Below, piece after piece: positions 7,644 to 17,229 of a DNA stretch of 38,460 nt. The translations under genes were made by a program, and so were the position numbers. The number at the start of each line of letters is the position of its first letter. Position 1 is the first letter of the stretch. Below the pieces are notes generated by a model that was not told the origin of the DNA, did not search any database, and was given only the letters and a program-made list of their open reading frames with translations. Source of the DNA: a virus; IMG/VR virus record IMGVR_UViG_3300023180_000155, positions 1 through 38,460 of that record; one strand, written 5' to 3'.

Positions 7644-10600
7644 TCATTTCTCATTCGGTGCAAACCGAGTTACGGGTGCTTCTTTGCCTTCGACAAAGTA
7701 TTCTTTTTTATCCGACACTGCCCGAGCCGTAATCTCTGGGTATTCAAGTAATAGCTGATCCTGTGCCAGTTTCACATCTGTCTGATACAGTTTTCGCAAG
7801 GCTCCGCCGCGGGTCGCCGTTGGTTTCCCAATCTTTTCCATCTCTTTAGCCGGTATAGCTGGCAACGACTGGTAGAAGGGCGACTCAGTCAATTTTAACA
7901 TTTTGTCATACGTCCCTAACTCGCCCATCAACTCTAGTAATCGGTTGTATTCGTCGGCATTTAAACGCGCTTGTCCTACCGGGGTGGGTACCCGACGACT
8001 CGGCTTACGAATAATAGTACCGTTGTTTAACTCCTCAATGGCCAGTTTGTCGTTTGCGCCATATTGCGTGATTGAAATCGGGATTATATTACCCACCGCT
8101 GTCGAACGCCTTGGAATCGGCCGGCCAAATTTATCAAGTTTGTCCTCGCCTAAATTTAATCGAGCCAGTATACTTTCCCACAACGTATCGGTTTGTTTTT
8201 TATTGTCTTCAAAAAACCGAGACGTCCAAGCTACTGCGCCCGGGACAGTCAAACCTGTAACTAAACTCTTACCGGTTCGCTTCAACCCATACTCGTCCTG
8301 CTCCGTCAAAACGTTAAATAGATCGCCCAATTGCCCCGTGAAGTTTGAACTCATAATCTGATCGGCAGTCCCAAGCATACCCGCAGCTATATAGTTAGTA
8401 ATATCTTCGGCAATGTCGTCTTCAATAGTATCGCCGTCCATGTAGTGAAACAACTCCACCACATTGGCCGCTCGGATAAACGGCGCGCTCAATGGGCTAA
8501 AATCGTTTAAGCCAATAACCGTATTGCCAATGCGCATCGAGTTTTCAAACATACCCGCATTGTCTAAAGTAGCCCGTTGGCCCGGATCTTTTATGACCGA
8601 CCCGCGAGTTAAGCCATCATACGCCACCTTAAAGGCCAATACTTGCGCGCCCGTAGCTATAGACATTCGGCCAATGGCTAAATCCCGCTCACGGCCGGCT
8701 CCGCTGCGTAATGCTTGTTGGGTTAGCGAAGTGCCTCGAACATTTAACAAACTTAGTGGCGATTTTGCCAATTCGTACTTGGTCAAGTGATATGTAGTTT
8801 TTACAAACGGAAAAAGCAAGTCGCCACCCGGTATGTTGCGAACTAACGACTCGGCGGCTTTACCAACGCCCGTGAGGTCTTCCGTTAAACTGACTCTTTT
8901 AGCTTCGGCTCGTGCTTGTCGGCCAGCGGTAACTTGTTGCGCTAATGTTTTATTTTTTAGCGAGCTTAACTTTTTTGTGTCTAAAAAGTCTTTCAAGTTT
9001 TCTTGTTCCCAAATATCAGTTGTTAGCTCTTTTACTCGAGCATTAAACGCTTCTCCCGTTAGCCCTTCGTTTGTCGCTCTAGAGATAGCTCGCGCCTTAA
9101 GCTCTGCACGAAACACAATTGCTTGCCCCACATGGTCCTTGTTGCGGTAAAAACCCAGTACCGGCTCCATTGCCGACGTTGCGTAGTCTAGCGCACGTAA
9201 GGCCACGTTGTCTGGCCGCCCCGCTAAATCTGCAATTTTAACGTCGGTCTCTTGAACATTTAATTTTGTACTTGAATCCAAACGAACTGATTTTGCTTTT
9301 TCCGCCATGTCATCTAAAAACCCTCGAACTCCAGTCTTGATTGCGCTAATCTTTCCGGTTTCTGCGGCAGCCTCTTTGGCTTTTTTAGCATTTAATTTTG
9401 CAATCTTGCCGGTGCCAACGATGACTTGTTTCCAATACTCGGCGTATCCGGCCGATAACGCCTTGGCCTCAGTAAACGTAATATCCGTTGCCTCAGTCGC
9501 TTGTCGAAACACGCCGTTGCGATACGCCTCGTCAACGAATCCCGCCCAGCCTTTTTCTTGCTTAATCGTTTTTGCTGCTTTGGCCCCGCGTCGCGCCGAA
9601 CTTACTGTAGCCCCAGCAAACCGGTCCGCCACTTCCCACGTATGCCGATACATATCTGATGTCACATCCCGGGCCATAGACACTGGCGATGATAGTAGAA
9701 AACTTTTAAATCGGCGAGCAATAACGTCGTTTATGTTTTTTACCTTTTTACGGATATCTTTCCTAGTCCCTTTCATGTACCCTGCGACATCCCCATCCAA
9801 CTCGTACAGTTTAATGATAGATTTTGCAAGCGTTATCTCGTCATCAAGTTCTAGTTTGCCGGTCGCCACGCTTTCTTGCAACGAGTTAAAAAACCGCACA
9901 CTCGGTTTGTTTGTTCGAATCTGCATAGCGCGCGCAAACTCGCCAGCGGTATCTTGCGATGCTAGGCCAATCTGAGAGTAATCATCTGCTAACTCTCTTA
10001 CCGCCCTCGCCGCTTTAATATCCCCCGCGTCAACAAGCGCGGACAATGTTGCAAACGGCTGTGCTAACGCTTCGTGCTGAACGTCTTGAACCACCATAAC
10101 GGCAGCCGAATGTTCATCAACTTTTAACTGCTTAACTGCTTTATACGCGTCTCGCGATCTTAAATCGTCAACAGTTATCCCCAATATCTTAGAAGCCTCG
10201 ATAAGCTCCTGCCGGGTCTTTTTTTCTTTTGCTGGCTCTGTAATCGCCTCTTTTAGCCGACCACCTACGGACGGTAACGGAGCTTGTTTTTGTGCGTTTT
10301 CTACTTTTTGCCTAACTCGCTTCATAGTTTTTTGAACCGGCGTAACTACAGTATCTACACTTTTTCGAGCTTGGTTTACTCGAGCCATGTCGCGCACGGA
10401 CCGAAGGCCTTTGAGTACAAAATTGACAGGGAGCCCAAAACCGAAGGCCTCGAACGCATTAACCAAACGTGTCTCAAACGGCGAGCCCTCTGCGTCTTCT
10501 TTTAAATACGCCGGTAATTTTTTAGCCAGCTCGGGATCTACTGCCTTAACTAAATTTTCGGTTAAGGCCATTCGCTCCTCAAATCCTATAAACGTTGCGG

Positions 10601-11357
10601 CTGCCTCTTGCGCTGCGACTTTTATACCCTTCGGTACTTTGGCTGCTGCTTTAGCAACCCCCGTCGCACGGGATGCCTGACTGATAGGTAAAAACGCTGT
10701 TGCAAACTGTGTGATAGCCTCCGCAACTTTTCCAGCCGCTGTTTTAGGCTCAGAGATAAGCCCCTCAACGCTGAGGCGTTCCCGTAAGTTATCTAAGATT
10801 TCATCCGCCCCCGGACCTAAAACGACATCGGCTACGTCAAACCCTAAATTTTTTGCTGACTCAACGGCTTTTAACGCACCTGATGCCACCCCCTTCGACA
10901 CGTCTGCTCCTTGCGTGCCTATTGCTTTTAGCTTTTCTGGGTCTGGGGGCCTATCAGTTGATGTTTTTGGTATAAAGTCCTTAACACTATACCTGTCCCT
11001 CTCCACATCTAGTGACCGTTGAGTTACCCCCTCTACTACATTAAAAGCTAAGTCTTTTAAAGACTCGACAGTGGTTAACACGCTGGCGACCGCCCCTTTA
11101 GGTAAGTCAAGAAGAAGACTGACTTGATCTGGACTCGCCCCCATAATTTCCTCCGGGGTCGCTTCAAGCGCGGCTTTAATTTTTTTTGTACGACGAACCC
11201 GCTCTTGAACTCGCGCTTTAATATTATCTTTTATTTGCTCTAGCTGTGCTAATCGAGCCGCTTGCGCCTCCTCTTTATCAGTAAGAACTTCTAATCCGGC
11301 TGCTATACCCGCTTGGTTAGTTTTATCTTGTTGCTCTTCTAAATCATTCACTTGCAT
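7644..11357 (-). CDS. Large internal virion protein (DNA ejectosome component)
   Basis: A 1237-residue, mostly helical protein at the position of T7 gene 16, directly upstream of the tail fibre gene. The N terminus is charged and helical (residues 1-70). The middle is long and Ala/Lys-rich. No lytic transglycosylase signature was recognised in it, unlike T7 gp16. By position it should be packed in the capsid and ejected to build the channel for DNA entry. The start ATG lies 14 bp inside the previous gene with an AGAGGAGA site in front, suggesting coupled translation. Size and synteny support the call; sequence similarity to T7 is not evident by eye. Confidence 0.7.
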   Translation of the reverse strand: MQVNDLEEQQDKTNQAGIAAGLEVLTDKEEAQAARLAQLEQIKDNIKARVQERVRRTKKIKAALEATPEEIMGASPDQVSLLLDLPKGAVASVLTTVESLKDLAFNVVEGVTQRSLDVERDRYSVKDFIPKTSTDRPPDPEKLKAIGTQGADVSKGVASGALKAVESAKNLGFDVADVVLGPGADEILDNLRERLSVEGLISEPKTAAGKVAEAITQFATAFLPISQASRATGVAKAAAKVPKGIKVAAQEAAATFIGFEERMALTENLVKAVDPELAKKLPAYLKEDAEGSPFETRLVNAFEAFGFGLPVNFVLKGLRSVRDMARVNQARKSVDTVVTPVQKTMKRVRQKVENAQKQAPLPSVGGRLKEAITEPAKEKKTRQELIEASKILGITVDDLRSRDAYKAVKQLKVDEHSAAVMVVQDVQHEALAQPFATLSALVDAGDIKAARAVRELADDYSQIGLASQDTAGEFARAMQIRTNKPSVRFFNSLQESVATGKLELDDEITLAKSIIKLYELDGDVAGYMKGTRKDIRKKVKNINDVIARRFKSFLLSSPVSMARDVTSDMYRHTWEVADRFAGATVSSARRGAKAAKTIKQEKGWAGFVDEAYRNGVFRQATEATDITFTEAKALSAGYAEYWKQVIVGTGKIAKLNAKKAKEAAAETGKISAIKTGVRGFLDDMAEKAKSVRLDSSTKLNVQETDVKIADLAGRPDNVALRALDYATSAMEPVLGFYRNKDHVGQAIVFRAELKARAISRATNEGLTGEAFNARVKELTTDIWEQENLKDFLDTKKLSSLKNKTLAQQVTAGRQARAEAKRVSLTEDLTGVGKAAESLVRNIPGGDLLFPFVKTTYHLTKYELAKSPLSLLNVRGTSLTQQALRSGAGRERDLAIGRMSIATGAQVLAFKVAYDGLTRGSVIKDPGQRATLDNAGMFENSMRIGNTVIGLNDFSPLSAPFIRAANVVELFHYMDGDTIEDDIAEDITNYIAAGMLGTADQIMSSNFTGQLGDLFNVLTEQDEYGLKRTGKSLVTGLTVPGAVAWTSRFFEDNKKQTDTLWESILARLNLGEDKLDKFGRPIPRRSTAVGNIIPISITQYGANDKLAIEELNNGTIIRKPSRRVPTPVGQARLNADEYNRLLELMGELGTYDKMLKLTESPFYQSLPAIPAKEMEKIGKPTATRGGALRKLYQTDVKLAQDQLLLEYPEITARAVSDKKEYFVEGKEAPVTRFAPNEK

Positions 11358-12918
11358 TGAGTATCTCCTCTAACTGTGCTTGGTATTCTTTAATGGTGAT
11401 TTCACCTTCCATAAATTGTTTATCTAACATTTCTACAGTTTTATCCCCCCCGTTTTCGGCTGCCTCCGGCCCCTCCATGGCTTCTCGAAGTGCTGGATAC
11501 ACGTTTTGCTCAGCGTATTGCTTTAACTCAAGCGTCGTTTTTATCTCGCCACGCTTGTAAGCGTCTGCCATAGCTTCCATCTGGGTAGCAATTAGCTCAT
11601 CGGCATTGGCTTCTCGTTCTGTAATTTGCCCCGTTGAGGCCGCCGCAAACGCCGCAAACACATCAAGCGGCTTGCCACCGACAATTGCGTACATCCGCTC
11701 TTTAATGCTATTCATCGCCGGTGACTGAAAAAACTCATTTTCTTGCTGTTTTATTGTATTCATGACATACGTCAAATCGCCCGAGCTCAACCCAGCGGGG
11801 TACTCCCCCCTTAAAATTTCCTGTTTAACAACTTGGCCATCGCCTTGGTAAACCCGAAGCGCCAAGTTTCGTTTAAGTAACGGATCCGTCTCCGTCGCTT
11901 GGTTTTGAAGACTTTGGCTAAACTCTCTTAATTGTTTTCGCTCCTGATACGTTTTACCAGTAGCCACAAACGCTTCTGCAGCTGCCCCAAAATTAGGATC
12001 GCTAGAATCCATACTTATCAGCTGTTCGCCACGTACAAGCTGTTGCTCAACGCGTTGCTGTTCTTGTTGCTTCTCCGCATAGTTTTCTGCCTGTAATTGT
12101 GTGTTAAACGCTTGTTTCACTCTTTCCGCGGCTTTTAATTTTACGTCGTCGGGTAACGTATCAAACGCTTCAATGCCTGTGTCACCGGTTTGTACTGCAG
12201 CCATGAAGCCAATCATATCGTCTTGCCCAATCGCATACGTAGTAAGCTGGGACACCTGAATACTCTCAATTTCTGCCGTGCGTTCCACTGCATACTTCCG
12301 ATCTAGTAACGCAACCTGCTCGGGCGTTTGATACCCCTTTCGCAACACCTCACTTTGTAGCCGACGCTCCCGACTGTCTTCAAGCTCCTCTAAATAAATT
12401 GCAGTTAGTTGTTGCCCTTCCGGCGTAGACACGTCGATATTTTTTAAACTTTCAACAAGCTGTTCATGATGGCTCTCATTTGCTTTTTGTTGATCTAATT
12501 GTAAATTGTTACTAAACGCCTCACGAGATTTAACCAGCCGTTGATTAATAATCCCGTTGCTCAATACCGATAGCTTATCCCTGTATTGCTCGGGAGCTTC
12601 GCTAACTAGCGTGTCCACATACGCCGTTGCTAAACCTTGGGCCTTGTCTGGGTTTGGGTTTTCATCAAAAATTCGGGAAACCTTTGTTTGAACCGCAGAA
12701 GCCGCCGACGTATAATACAGATCGGCAGTGGCTTGTTGGGCGATAAGATTTTGTCGCTGAAACGCCACCAGTGTTGAACTGGCCAGTCCAAGTACACGCT
12801 GTTGCGCTTGTGCCGCCCCAGCAATCCCAGCCGGTGTGACCGACGGAGCCTGAACCGGAGCCGAACGTAACGACACGCCCTGGCCTCCATACCGTGGTGT
12901 TCGAGATGCTAAGCTCAT
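11344..12918 (-). CDS. Internal virion protein, gp15-like by position
   Basis: A 524-residue helical, Gln- and Glu-rich protein with long stretches suited to coiled coil, for example around residues 265-300 (EKQQEQQRVEQQLVRGEQLI). The N-terminal 40 residues are Ala/Pro/Val-rich and probably flexible. It lies between the small gp14-like gene and the giant gp16-like gene, in the order of T7 internal core proteins, with overlaps of 4 and 14 bp. A GAGGGGG site precedes the ATG. The function is assigned from synteny and composition. Confidence 0.68.
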   Translation of the reverse strand: MSLASRTPRYGGQGVSLRSAPVQAPSVTPAGIAGAAQAQQRVLGLASSTLVAFQRQNLIAQQATADLYYTSAASAVQTKVSRIFDENPNPDKAQGLATAYVDTLVSEAPEQYRDKLSVLSNGIINQRLVKSREAFSNNLQLDQQKANESHHEQLVESLKNIDVSTPEGQQLTAIYLEELEDSRERRLQSEVLRKGYQTPEQVALLDRKYAVERTAEIESIQVSQLTTYAIGQDDMIGFMAAVQTGDTGIEAFDTLPDDVKLKAAERVKQAFNTQLQAENYAEKQQEQQRVEQQLVRGEQLISMDSSDPNFGAAAEAFVATGKTYQERKQLREFSQSLQNQATETDPLLKRNLALRVYQGDGQVVKQEILRGEYPAGLSSGDLTYVMNTIKQQENEFFQSPAMNSIKERMYAIVGGKPLDVFAAFAAASTGQITEREANADELIATQMEAMADAYKRGEIKTTLELKQYAEQNVYPALREAMEGPEAAENGGDKTVEMLDKQFMEGEITIKEYQAQLEEILNASE

Positions 12919-13391
12919 CGACCCCCTCGCATTGAATAATACGACGTAAGCCCCGCCAACGGAGCCCCAAGCAATCCGCCTTGTCGAGCTTGTCCTGCGG
13001 CGTAACCATATTGTCGAGCTTGAGCTCGTTCTTGGGCAATGCTTGTTCGCAACCCAAGCTCTCGGGTGGACGTAAACAATTTACCCAAGCGATCGGCTCT
13101 GGCCACCTTACTAACGTCTTCGGTTTGAATAGCCTCAAACGACCGACCAGATACCCCGGCTGAGCCAAACGCCGCTTGTTGCGCCGACATAACCGCCCGA
13201 AGCTGTTGCTGCCGTTGTAACTCGTCCTCCGCCGCTTGCGTTCGCTCAGCTTGCATTTGAAGCTCAAGCTGTTTTGCTTGCAATTCAGATTGTCGTTTTT
13301 GAAACTGAGCCATGTTTGCTTGCGCTTGCGACTGGCTATACGCCGAATATGCTGAAACTGCTGCGATAATTGCTACAAATGGTATTGCCAT
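12915..13391 (-). CDS. Internal virion protein, gp14-like
   Basis: A 158-residue protein with a hydrophobic N-terminal helix (FVAIIAAVSAYSAY), then an extended Gln/Ala/Glu-rich helical region (residues 20-70). A central AAFGSAGVSGRSFEAI segment and a Gly-rich C terminus follow. This layout is typical of podovirus gp14-type proteins, which insert in the outer membrane during DNA ejection. The gene lies 8 bp after tail tubular B and overlaps the next gene by 4 bp. TAGGAG precedes the ATG. Confidence 0.72.
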   Translation of the reverse strand: MAIPFVAIIAAVSAYSAYSQSQAQANMAQFQKRQSELQAKQLELQMQAERTQAAEDELQRQQQLRAVMSAQQAAFGSAGVSGRSFEAIQTEDVSKVARADRLGKLFTSTRELGLRTSIAQERAQARQYGYAAGQARQGGLLGAPLAGLTSYYSMRGGR

Positions 13392-13399
13392 GATTACTC

Positions 13400-15358
13400 C
13401 TATTTTACCTCAATTAGTACACCTAAGACAATAAACTCCAACGGTTCTGTTTGCGTAATGGTGATTGTTGGTTCTCGATCGACACCGTTTAGATACACTT
13501 TTTTGTACCCGGAAAACGTTTGGATAGGTGAGTCGAATAAATCTCCGAATTGCCGAAACGCCGGCTCATAAGTATTATTCAAAAATTGCACCTGAATGTT
13601 TCGAGAATTGTGTAGCCGAATCTGAGCACTAACAAGCCGCCGATATTGGCCCGCCATTGAATAACCGCCAAGGTCCACGTCCACAGGCAACGTCTCTATA
13701 CTCGCCGAAAAATTAATGCCCGCTTCAATCGCACTAACTTTTTGGGAGCTTGTAAAATTCCCACTCGCCACCGTAACATTTTGCAATATGTAATCGTCGC
13801 CCCGGACCTTGACCGTCTCACCGTCCAAATGGCCATAGCCCGTCCACGTATCTGTAGGCGAGCCGCTCGTTGAAAGTTTGGAAGCGTCCATATACGCAGC
13901 TTCGTTAAACTTCTCAATATAGCGTACCGTACTTCCATTGATTGTCCGTTTAACAATTACATAAACTGTTTCGTCCACAACGGTAATGTCCTCAAATTCA
14001 CCCTCAGTCGTAAACAAACTCCATGCGGCCAGTCCAACAGAACGCAATGCGCTAAACACGGCAATCGTCCCGTCGGTATTCAATAAGTACACAAAATCAG
14101 CCGGGACCGTACTGGTCGCTTTTCGCACTACTAAACTGCGAGACGCCTTAATTAAATGCGACGAATACAACGACACGTTGGCGGCGTTGTAACTTTTCTC
14201 CACGTCGTTGTATAAAAACTCTCGAATAACACGGCCATTGTTCTGCACAAATATCGTGGCACCGTCAACCGACACCGGCGTAACTGCACTAGCTCCGTGG
14301 CCAGTAGCCGGCAAGACTGAAATGTTTTCGGGCGTAATTGGTTCAGTCTCACGGTTGGGCACATAATACTCTCCCGCCGTTGTAAAAATCTGAAACGTGC
14401 GCCCGGGGTATATTCGTTGAATTGCATTAAGCTCGTCGCTATCCAGAGTCACATCAATTGCGTCGGCGGCGTTACTGCCATTAATATCAAAATTATAAAA
14501 GTAACTAACCTTCGAGCCCCATAGCGTTTGCGGACGCGCCTTGCTTCCGCCAAACCACAACCGAGATTGATAAAACGTTAAACTCGCTGGCCACCCACGA
14601 CTTGCGCTCCACGCCGGCTCATAACCAGATTCGTACTCCCAATCCCCGCCATTAATCGACGTATCGGGAAAGTCAACGTGCACGTCTCCAACAACTTCAG
14701 TTGCGCTAACATATTGAGTGATAAATAAAATCCCACCCTTTTTCCCAATCACATATTGATTAACACTGCCTGCGCTAAAAATACTTTGCGTTGAAGTAAC
14801 GGTTACGTCTCGACCGCTTGCTGAGCTCAAAGTCAAATGGTTTGTCGCCGGTTCAGTCACCGTAACGCCGTTAAACGCATACACCGGTATGTGCTCAAAT
14901 GTAACATAGGCCGCTGTCCATGCTGTATGAGACGTGCGTTGAATTTGAATCGGCTGAACATCGGGGTGTACCAAAAGCAAGGTGTCCGCCGATTGTGTAA
15001 AATCCATCTCTTTTATTTGGTCCAAGGTTAAAGTTGAGATCGGCGAGCTTGTTAGCGTCGTTTGTAAAACATCGTCTTTATAAACTTTTAACTCGCCAGC
15101 CGTAAACACCAACAGATAAGTTTGAATATTGTTAAACTCAAAATTAATCAAGCGAGCTTCTTGGTTTGACGTCGTTGCCGCCACGTATTCTAGCCCCTCT
15201 CGCCTAAACGCATACCCTTCGGGGCTCACGTATACATTGCGCAATTGCTTGGCTGAATCGGCGTATCGCTCACGGCGAATATCCATAATCGAAGTGGCGT
15301 TAATCTCACCCCCCACAAACGATCGCTGCGCCGCTATAAGTTTTGTTTTACGAGCCAT
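13400..15358 (-). CDS. Tail tubular protein B (nozzle), T7 gp12-like
   Basis: A 652-residue beta-rich protein. The N-terminal segment has the family's features: AQRSFVGGEINATS, RRERYADSAKQLRNVYVSPEG and FRREGLEYVAAT, followed by FEFNNIQTYLLVFTAGELKVYKD. Also usual for the family is the stretch around PASLTFYQSRLWFGGSK...PQTLWGSKV. It forms the tail nozzle to which fibres attach. It overlaps the tail tubular A stop by one base and precedes the internal virion genes, exactly as in T7-like phages. The length is within the family range. Confidence 0.88.
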   Translation of the reverse strand: MARKTKLIAAQRSFVGGEINATSIMDIRRERYADSAKQLRNVYVSPEGYAFRREGLEYVAATTSNQEARLINFEFNNIQTYLLVFTAGELKVYKDDVLQTTLTSSPISTLTLDQIKEMDFTQSADTLLLVHPDVQPIQIQRTSHTAWTAAYVTFEHIPVYAFNGVTVTEPATNHLTLSSASGRDVTVTSTQSIFSAGSVNQYVIGKKGGILFITQYVSATEVVGDVHVDFPDTSINGGDWEYESGYEPAWSASRGWPASLTFYQSRLWFGGSKARPQTLWGSKVSYFYNFDINGSNAADAIDVTLDSDELNAIQRIYPGRTFQIFTTAGEYYVPNRETEPITPENISVLPATGHGASAVTPVSVDGATIFVQNNGRVIREFLYNDVEKSYNAANVSLYSSHLIKASRSLVVRKATSTVPADFVYLLNTDGTIAVFSALRSVGLAAWSLFTTEGEFEDITVVDETVYVIVKRTINGSTVRYIEKFNEAAYMDASKLSTSGSPTDTWTGYGHLDGETVKVRGDDYILQNVTVASGNFTSSQKVSAIEAGINFSASIETLPVDVDLGGYSMAGQYRRLVSAQIRLHNSRNIQVQFLNNTYEPAFRQFGDLFDSPIQTFSGYKKVYLNGVDREPTITITQTEPLEFIVLGVLIEVK

Positions 15359-15921
15359 TAGCCCCTAACCGCAAGGTAGCTCTGCGTTCCGGGGGACGTT
15401 CCTGTGCCCCCTGAGTTTTGAGAATCTATTAACTTAGCGTCAATCAACTGCTGCTTTAATAGATTGCCATATACCGCTGCTTTATCAGCGTCTTCCTGTA
15501 ACGCAATGGCCAATAAACGAGCCAGATCAAACTCAAGCGCACGCGCAAAGTAGGCAGGGAATTTATGCTCGGGCGGCGAAAACGCATAAGTAATTTTCAA
15601 TTGCGTGGCGTTACAATAAATTTTATCCTCATGAATCTCGTAATCTAGGGTAGGTGGGTTTTTCTTAATCAGCCTTAAATAGTTAGTCGGCAATTGAAAA
15701 GCGGCCGAGAAACCATATAGCGGAGTAGCCGCTAGTTTATTAAGCTCTACTTGGTTAATCGCAAACCGCCAAGGATGGCTCTGTAACAAGCCATCCCTAG
15801 TGGTGCTATATAGCGATTTACATAATTTAGCTTCACGCGTACTATCTGAAAACGACGTTATCTCGTCGGCTCCAATCAATAATAACGCGGCGGTGCATAA
15901 GCTAATATCTGTAATCGCCAT
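15358..15921 (-). CDS. Tail tubular protein A (adaptor/gatekeeper), T7 gp11-like
   Basis: A 187-residue protein. The conserved start ITDISLCTAALLLIGADEITSF, the LYSTTRDGLLQSHPWRFA block and LPTNYLRLI are typical of tail tubular protein A, which forms the ring between portal and nozzle. The C terminus is Gly/Ser/Thr-rich. It lies directly upstream of tail tubular B in a tight operon. Confidence 0.88.
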   Translation of the reverse strand: MAITDISLCTAALLLIGADEITSFSDSTREAKLCKSLYSTTRDGLLQSHPWRFAINQVELNKLAATPLYGFSAAFQLPTNYLRLIKKNPPTLDYEIHEDKIYCNATQLKITYAFSPPEHKFPAYFARALEFDLARLLAIALQEDADKAAVYGNLLKQQLIDAKLIDSQNSGGTGTSPGTQSYLAVRG

Positions 15922-15926
15922 AGTTA

Positions 15927-16202
15927 TTAGTTAGTGTCCGTAGCCGTAATAACCAAACCGTCAGTGACGTCAACCACGCCGCCAGTGTTGCTGTTAACAA
16001 CATTGAAGCTGTGGACGGGCGTTCCGCCAGTTGAAGACACAACAAGAATTATGTCGTTCACTTTCAAGTTTACGGACCGATCATTAAAATAACCGGCTGC
16101 TCGGATTACAGACAACGCATCGGGCGAGCTGTAAATGAACAAATCGGGAGTGTCCTGTCCGTACTGAGTGATTGCTTTAAATGAATTAATGTCGAATGCC
16201 AT
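15927..16202 (-). CDS. Small capsid-associated protein, candidate head decoration protein
   Basis: A 91-residue protein following the major capsid gene. Its pattern (an AAGYFND turn followed by LKVNDIILVVSS) resembles small proteins placed next to capsid genes in many environmental phages. These look like compact beta-domains. A strong AAGGAGG site precedes the ATG, suggesting abundant synthesis. A decoration or head-fibre role is inferred from location and size. Confidence 0.65.
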   Translation of the reverse strand: MAFDINSFKAITQYGQDTPDLFIYSSPDALSVIRAAGYFNDRSVNLKVNDIILVVSSTGGTPVHSFNVVNSNTGGVVDVTDGLVITATDTN

Positions 16203-16215
16203 TTACCTGTCCTCC

Positions 16216-17067
16216 TTATACATATGACTCGTCAGTAGTAATTTTAACCAAACCAGACGCATCGATAACGCCAGCCTCAGCCGAAAAGTACATAACAATC
16301 TCGTCAGAAATAGTATTTGCGTTATACTCTACGCGCATAGTGAAGTCTCGGTTCATGACGTAACCGATCGCATCTCGCACATACGCAAAGTTTGTTCGGT
16401 CATTAGTCGCCAAAGGTAACCCACCTTCTGCTCCGTTATTGCCAATGAATTTGAAATCAAAGCCGTAAAAGCTAGAGATGCTACCATTCACCAAAGTTTT
16501 GACTGCGCTTGTATCAATCGTTTTAACATCGGTTTCTTGAGTCAAGTGGTGTTTGCCCCGTGCGCTCGCAACAATGTAACGGCCTTCATCCGGTACACCA
16601 TCTTCGTCAAGCAATAAAGCTGCTTGAGCAATCATCGCAACGTTTAGGTTGTCGTTACTACCAGATATGTTTTTAGCAACAGTTTTTGACGGAGAAGCTG
16701 CAACCAAAGCGTCAATGATGATCTGGTCTTCTTTTCGGCGACACGCTCCAGTAATTGCTGGTTTTAACTCTGCAATTGCGTCGTAGTTAACTTCGCTTTT
16801 TAGAAAATCATCACAAGAGACACGCCCAGCGTATCGTTTAATCGTGATGGTTACTTTAGAAACCGGGGGGTTACTCTGTAAAACTTCCGTACCAACAGAG
16901 TGCTCAGTCATTCGGATCGCTCCGTAAATTGGAAACTGATGCGATTCGCCGCCAGTAGTTTTAACTCGTACGGTATTTCTTAATGTTCCGCCTTCTTCAA
17001 TAAATTCGTGATGAACATCCGATTCAAACGTTTTGAATTGGATAGTGTTTAAAATATTATATGACAT
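16216..17067 (-). CDS. Major capsid protein
   Basis: A 283-residue HK97-fold-type major capsid protein. The pattern QFKTFESDVHHEFIEEG, TVRVKTTGG, the ITIKRYAGRVSCDDF segment, an ELKPAITGACRRKEDQIIIDAL helix and the ending EIVMYFSAEAG are usual for podovirus capsids of this group. It lies after the scaffold gene, separated by a 162-bp gap, and before the small decoration-type gene. GAGG is found before the ATG. Synteny with portal and scaffold makes the call firm. Confidence 0.88.
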   Translation of the reverse strand: MSYNILNTIQFKTFESDVHHEFIEEGGTLRNTVRVKTTGGESHQFPIYGAIRMTEHSVGTEVLQSNPPVSKVTITIKRYAGRVSCDDFLKSEVNYDAIAELKPAITGACRRKEDQIIIDALVAASPSKTVAKNISGSNDNLNVAMIAQAALLLDEDGVPDEGRYIVASARGKHHLTQETDVKTIDTSAVKTLVNGSISSFYGFDFKFIGNNGAEGGLPLATNDRTNFAYVRDAIGYVMNRDFTMRVEYNANTISDEIVMYFSAEAGVIDASGLVKITTDESYV

Positions 17068-17229
17068 GGTTTATCCTCAATTCTTAACAACTAGTACAAC
17101 AGTCGAATTGGGTTATCGCCACTTAGCGGGCCTCATCTGCCATTTAAAGTTTGGGTCAACTTTAGTTTTTTACGGGCTTTAAAAAAAGGTTACCATAAAA
17201 AAACTACAAACAGTATAACTTACTTTTTT
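17068..17229 (-). promoter_or_regulatory. Non-coding gap between scaffold and major capsid genes
   Basis: The largest gap in the leftward structural operon. It contains a 6-bp stem (17146-17151 with 17158-17163, loop TGGGTC) followed on the plus strand by a T-run (17166-17171), which looks like a weak plus-strand terminator. On the minus strand a TATACT occurs near the scaffold end and a TTGACC further downstream, but they are not correctly spaced with each other. The gap may carry a promoter, an RNA processing site or leader sequence that boosts capsid expression. None of these is proven. Confidence 0.35.

Noticed and set aside
9307-9975. Long open frame (222 codons) on the plus strand inside the large internal virion protein gene
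   Set aside because: It is antisense to a clear 1237-residue gene in a tight minus-strand operon, with Ser/Ala-rich low-quality sequence and no ribosome site context.
12665-13267. 200-codon minus-strand frame spanning two internal virion genes in another frame
   Set aside because: Arg-rich composition typical of a shifted frame; the two genes it crosses have proper starts, ribosome sites and synteny.
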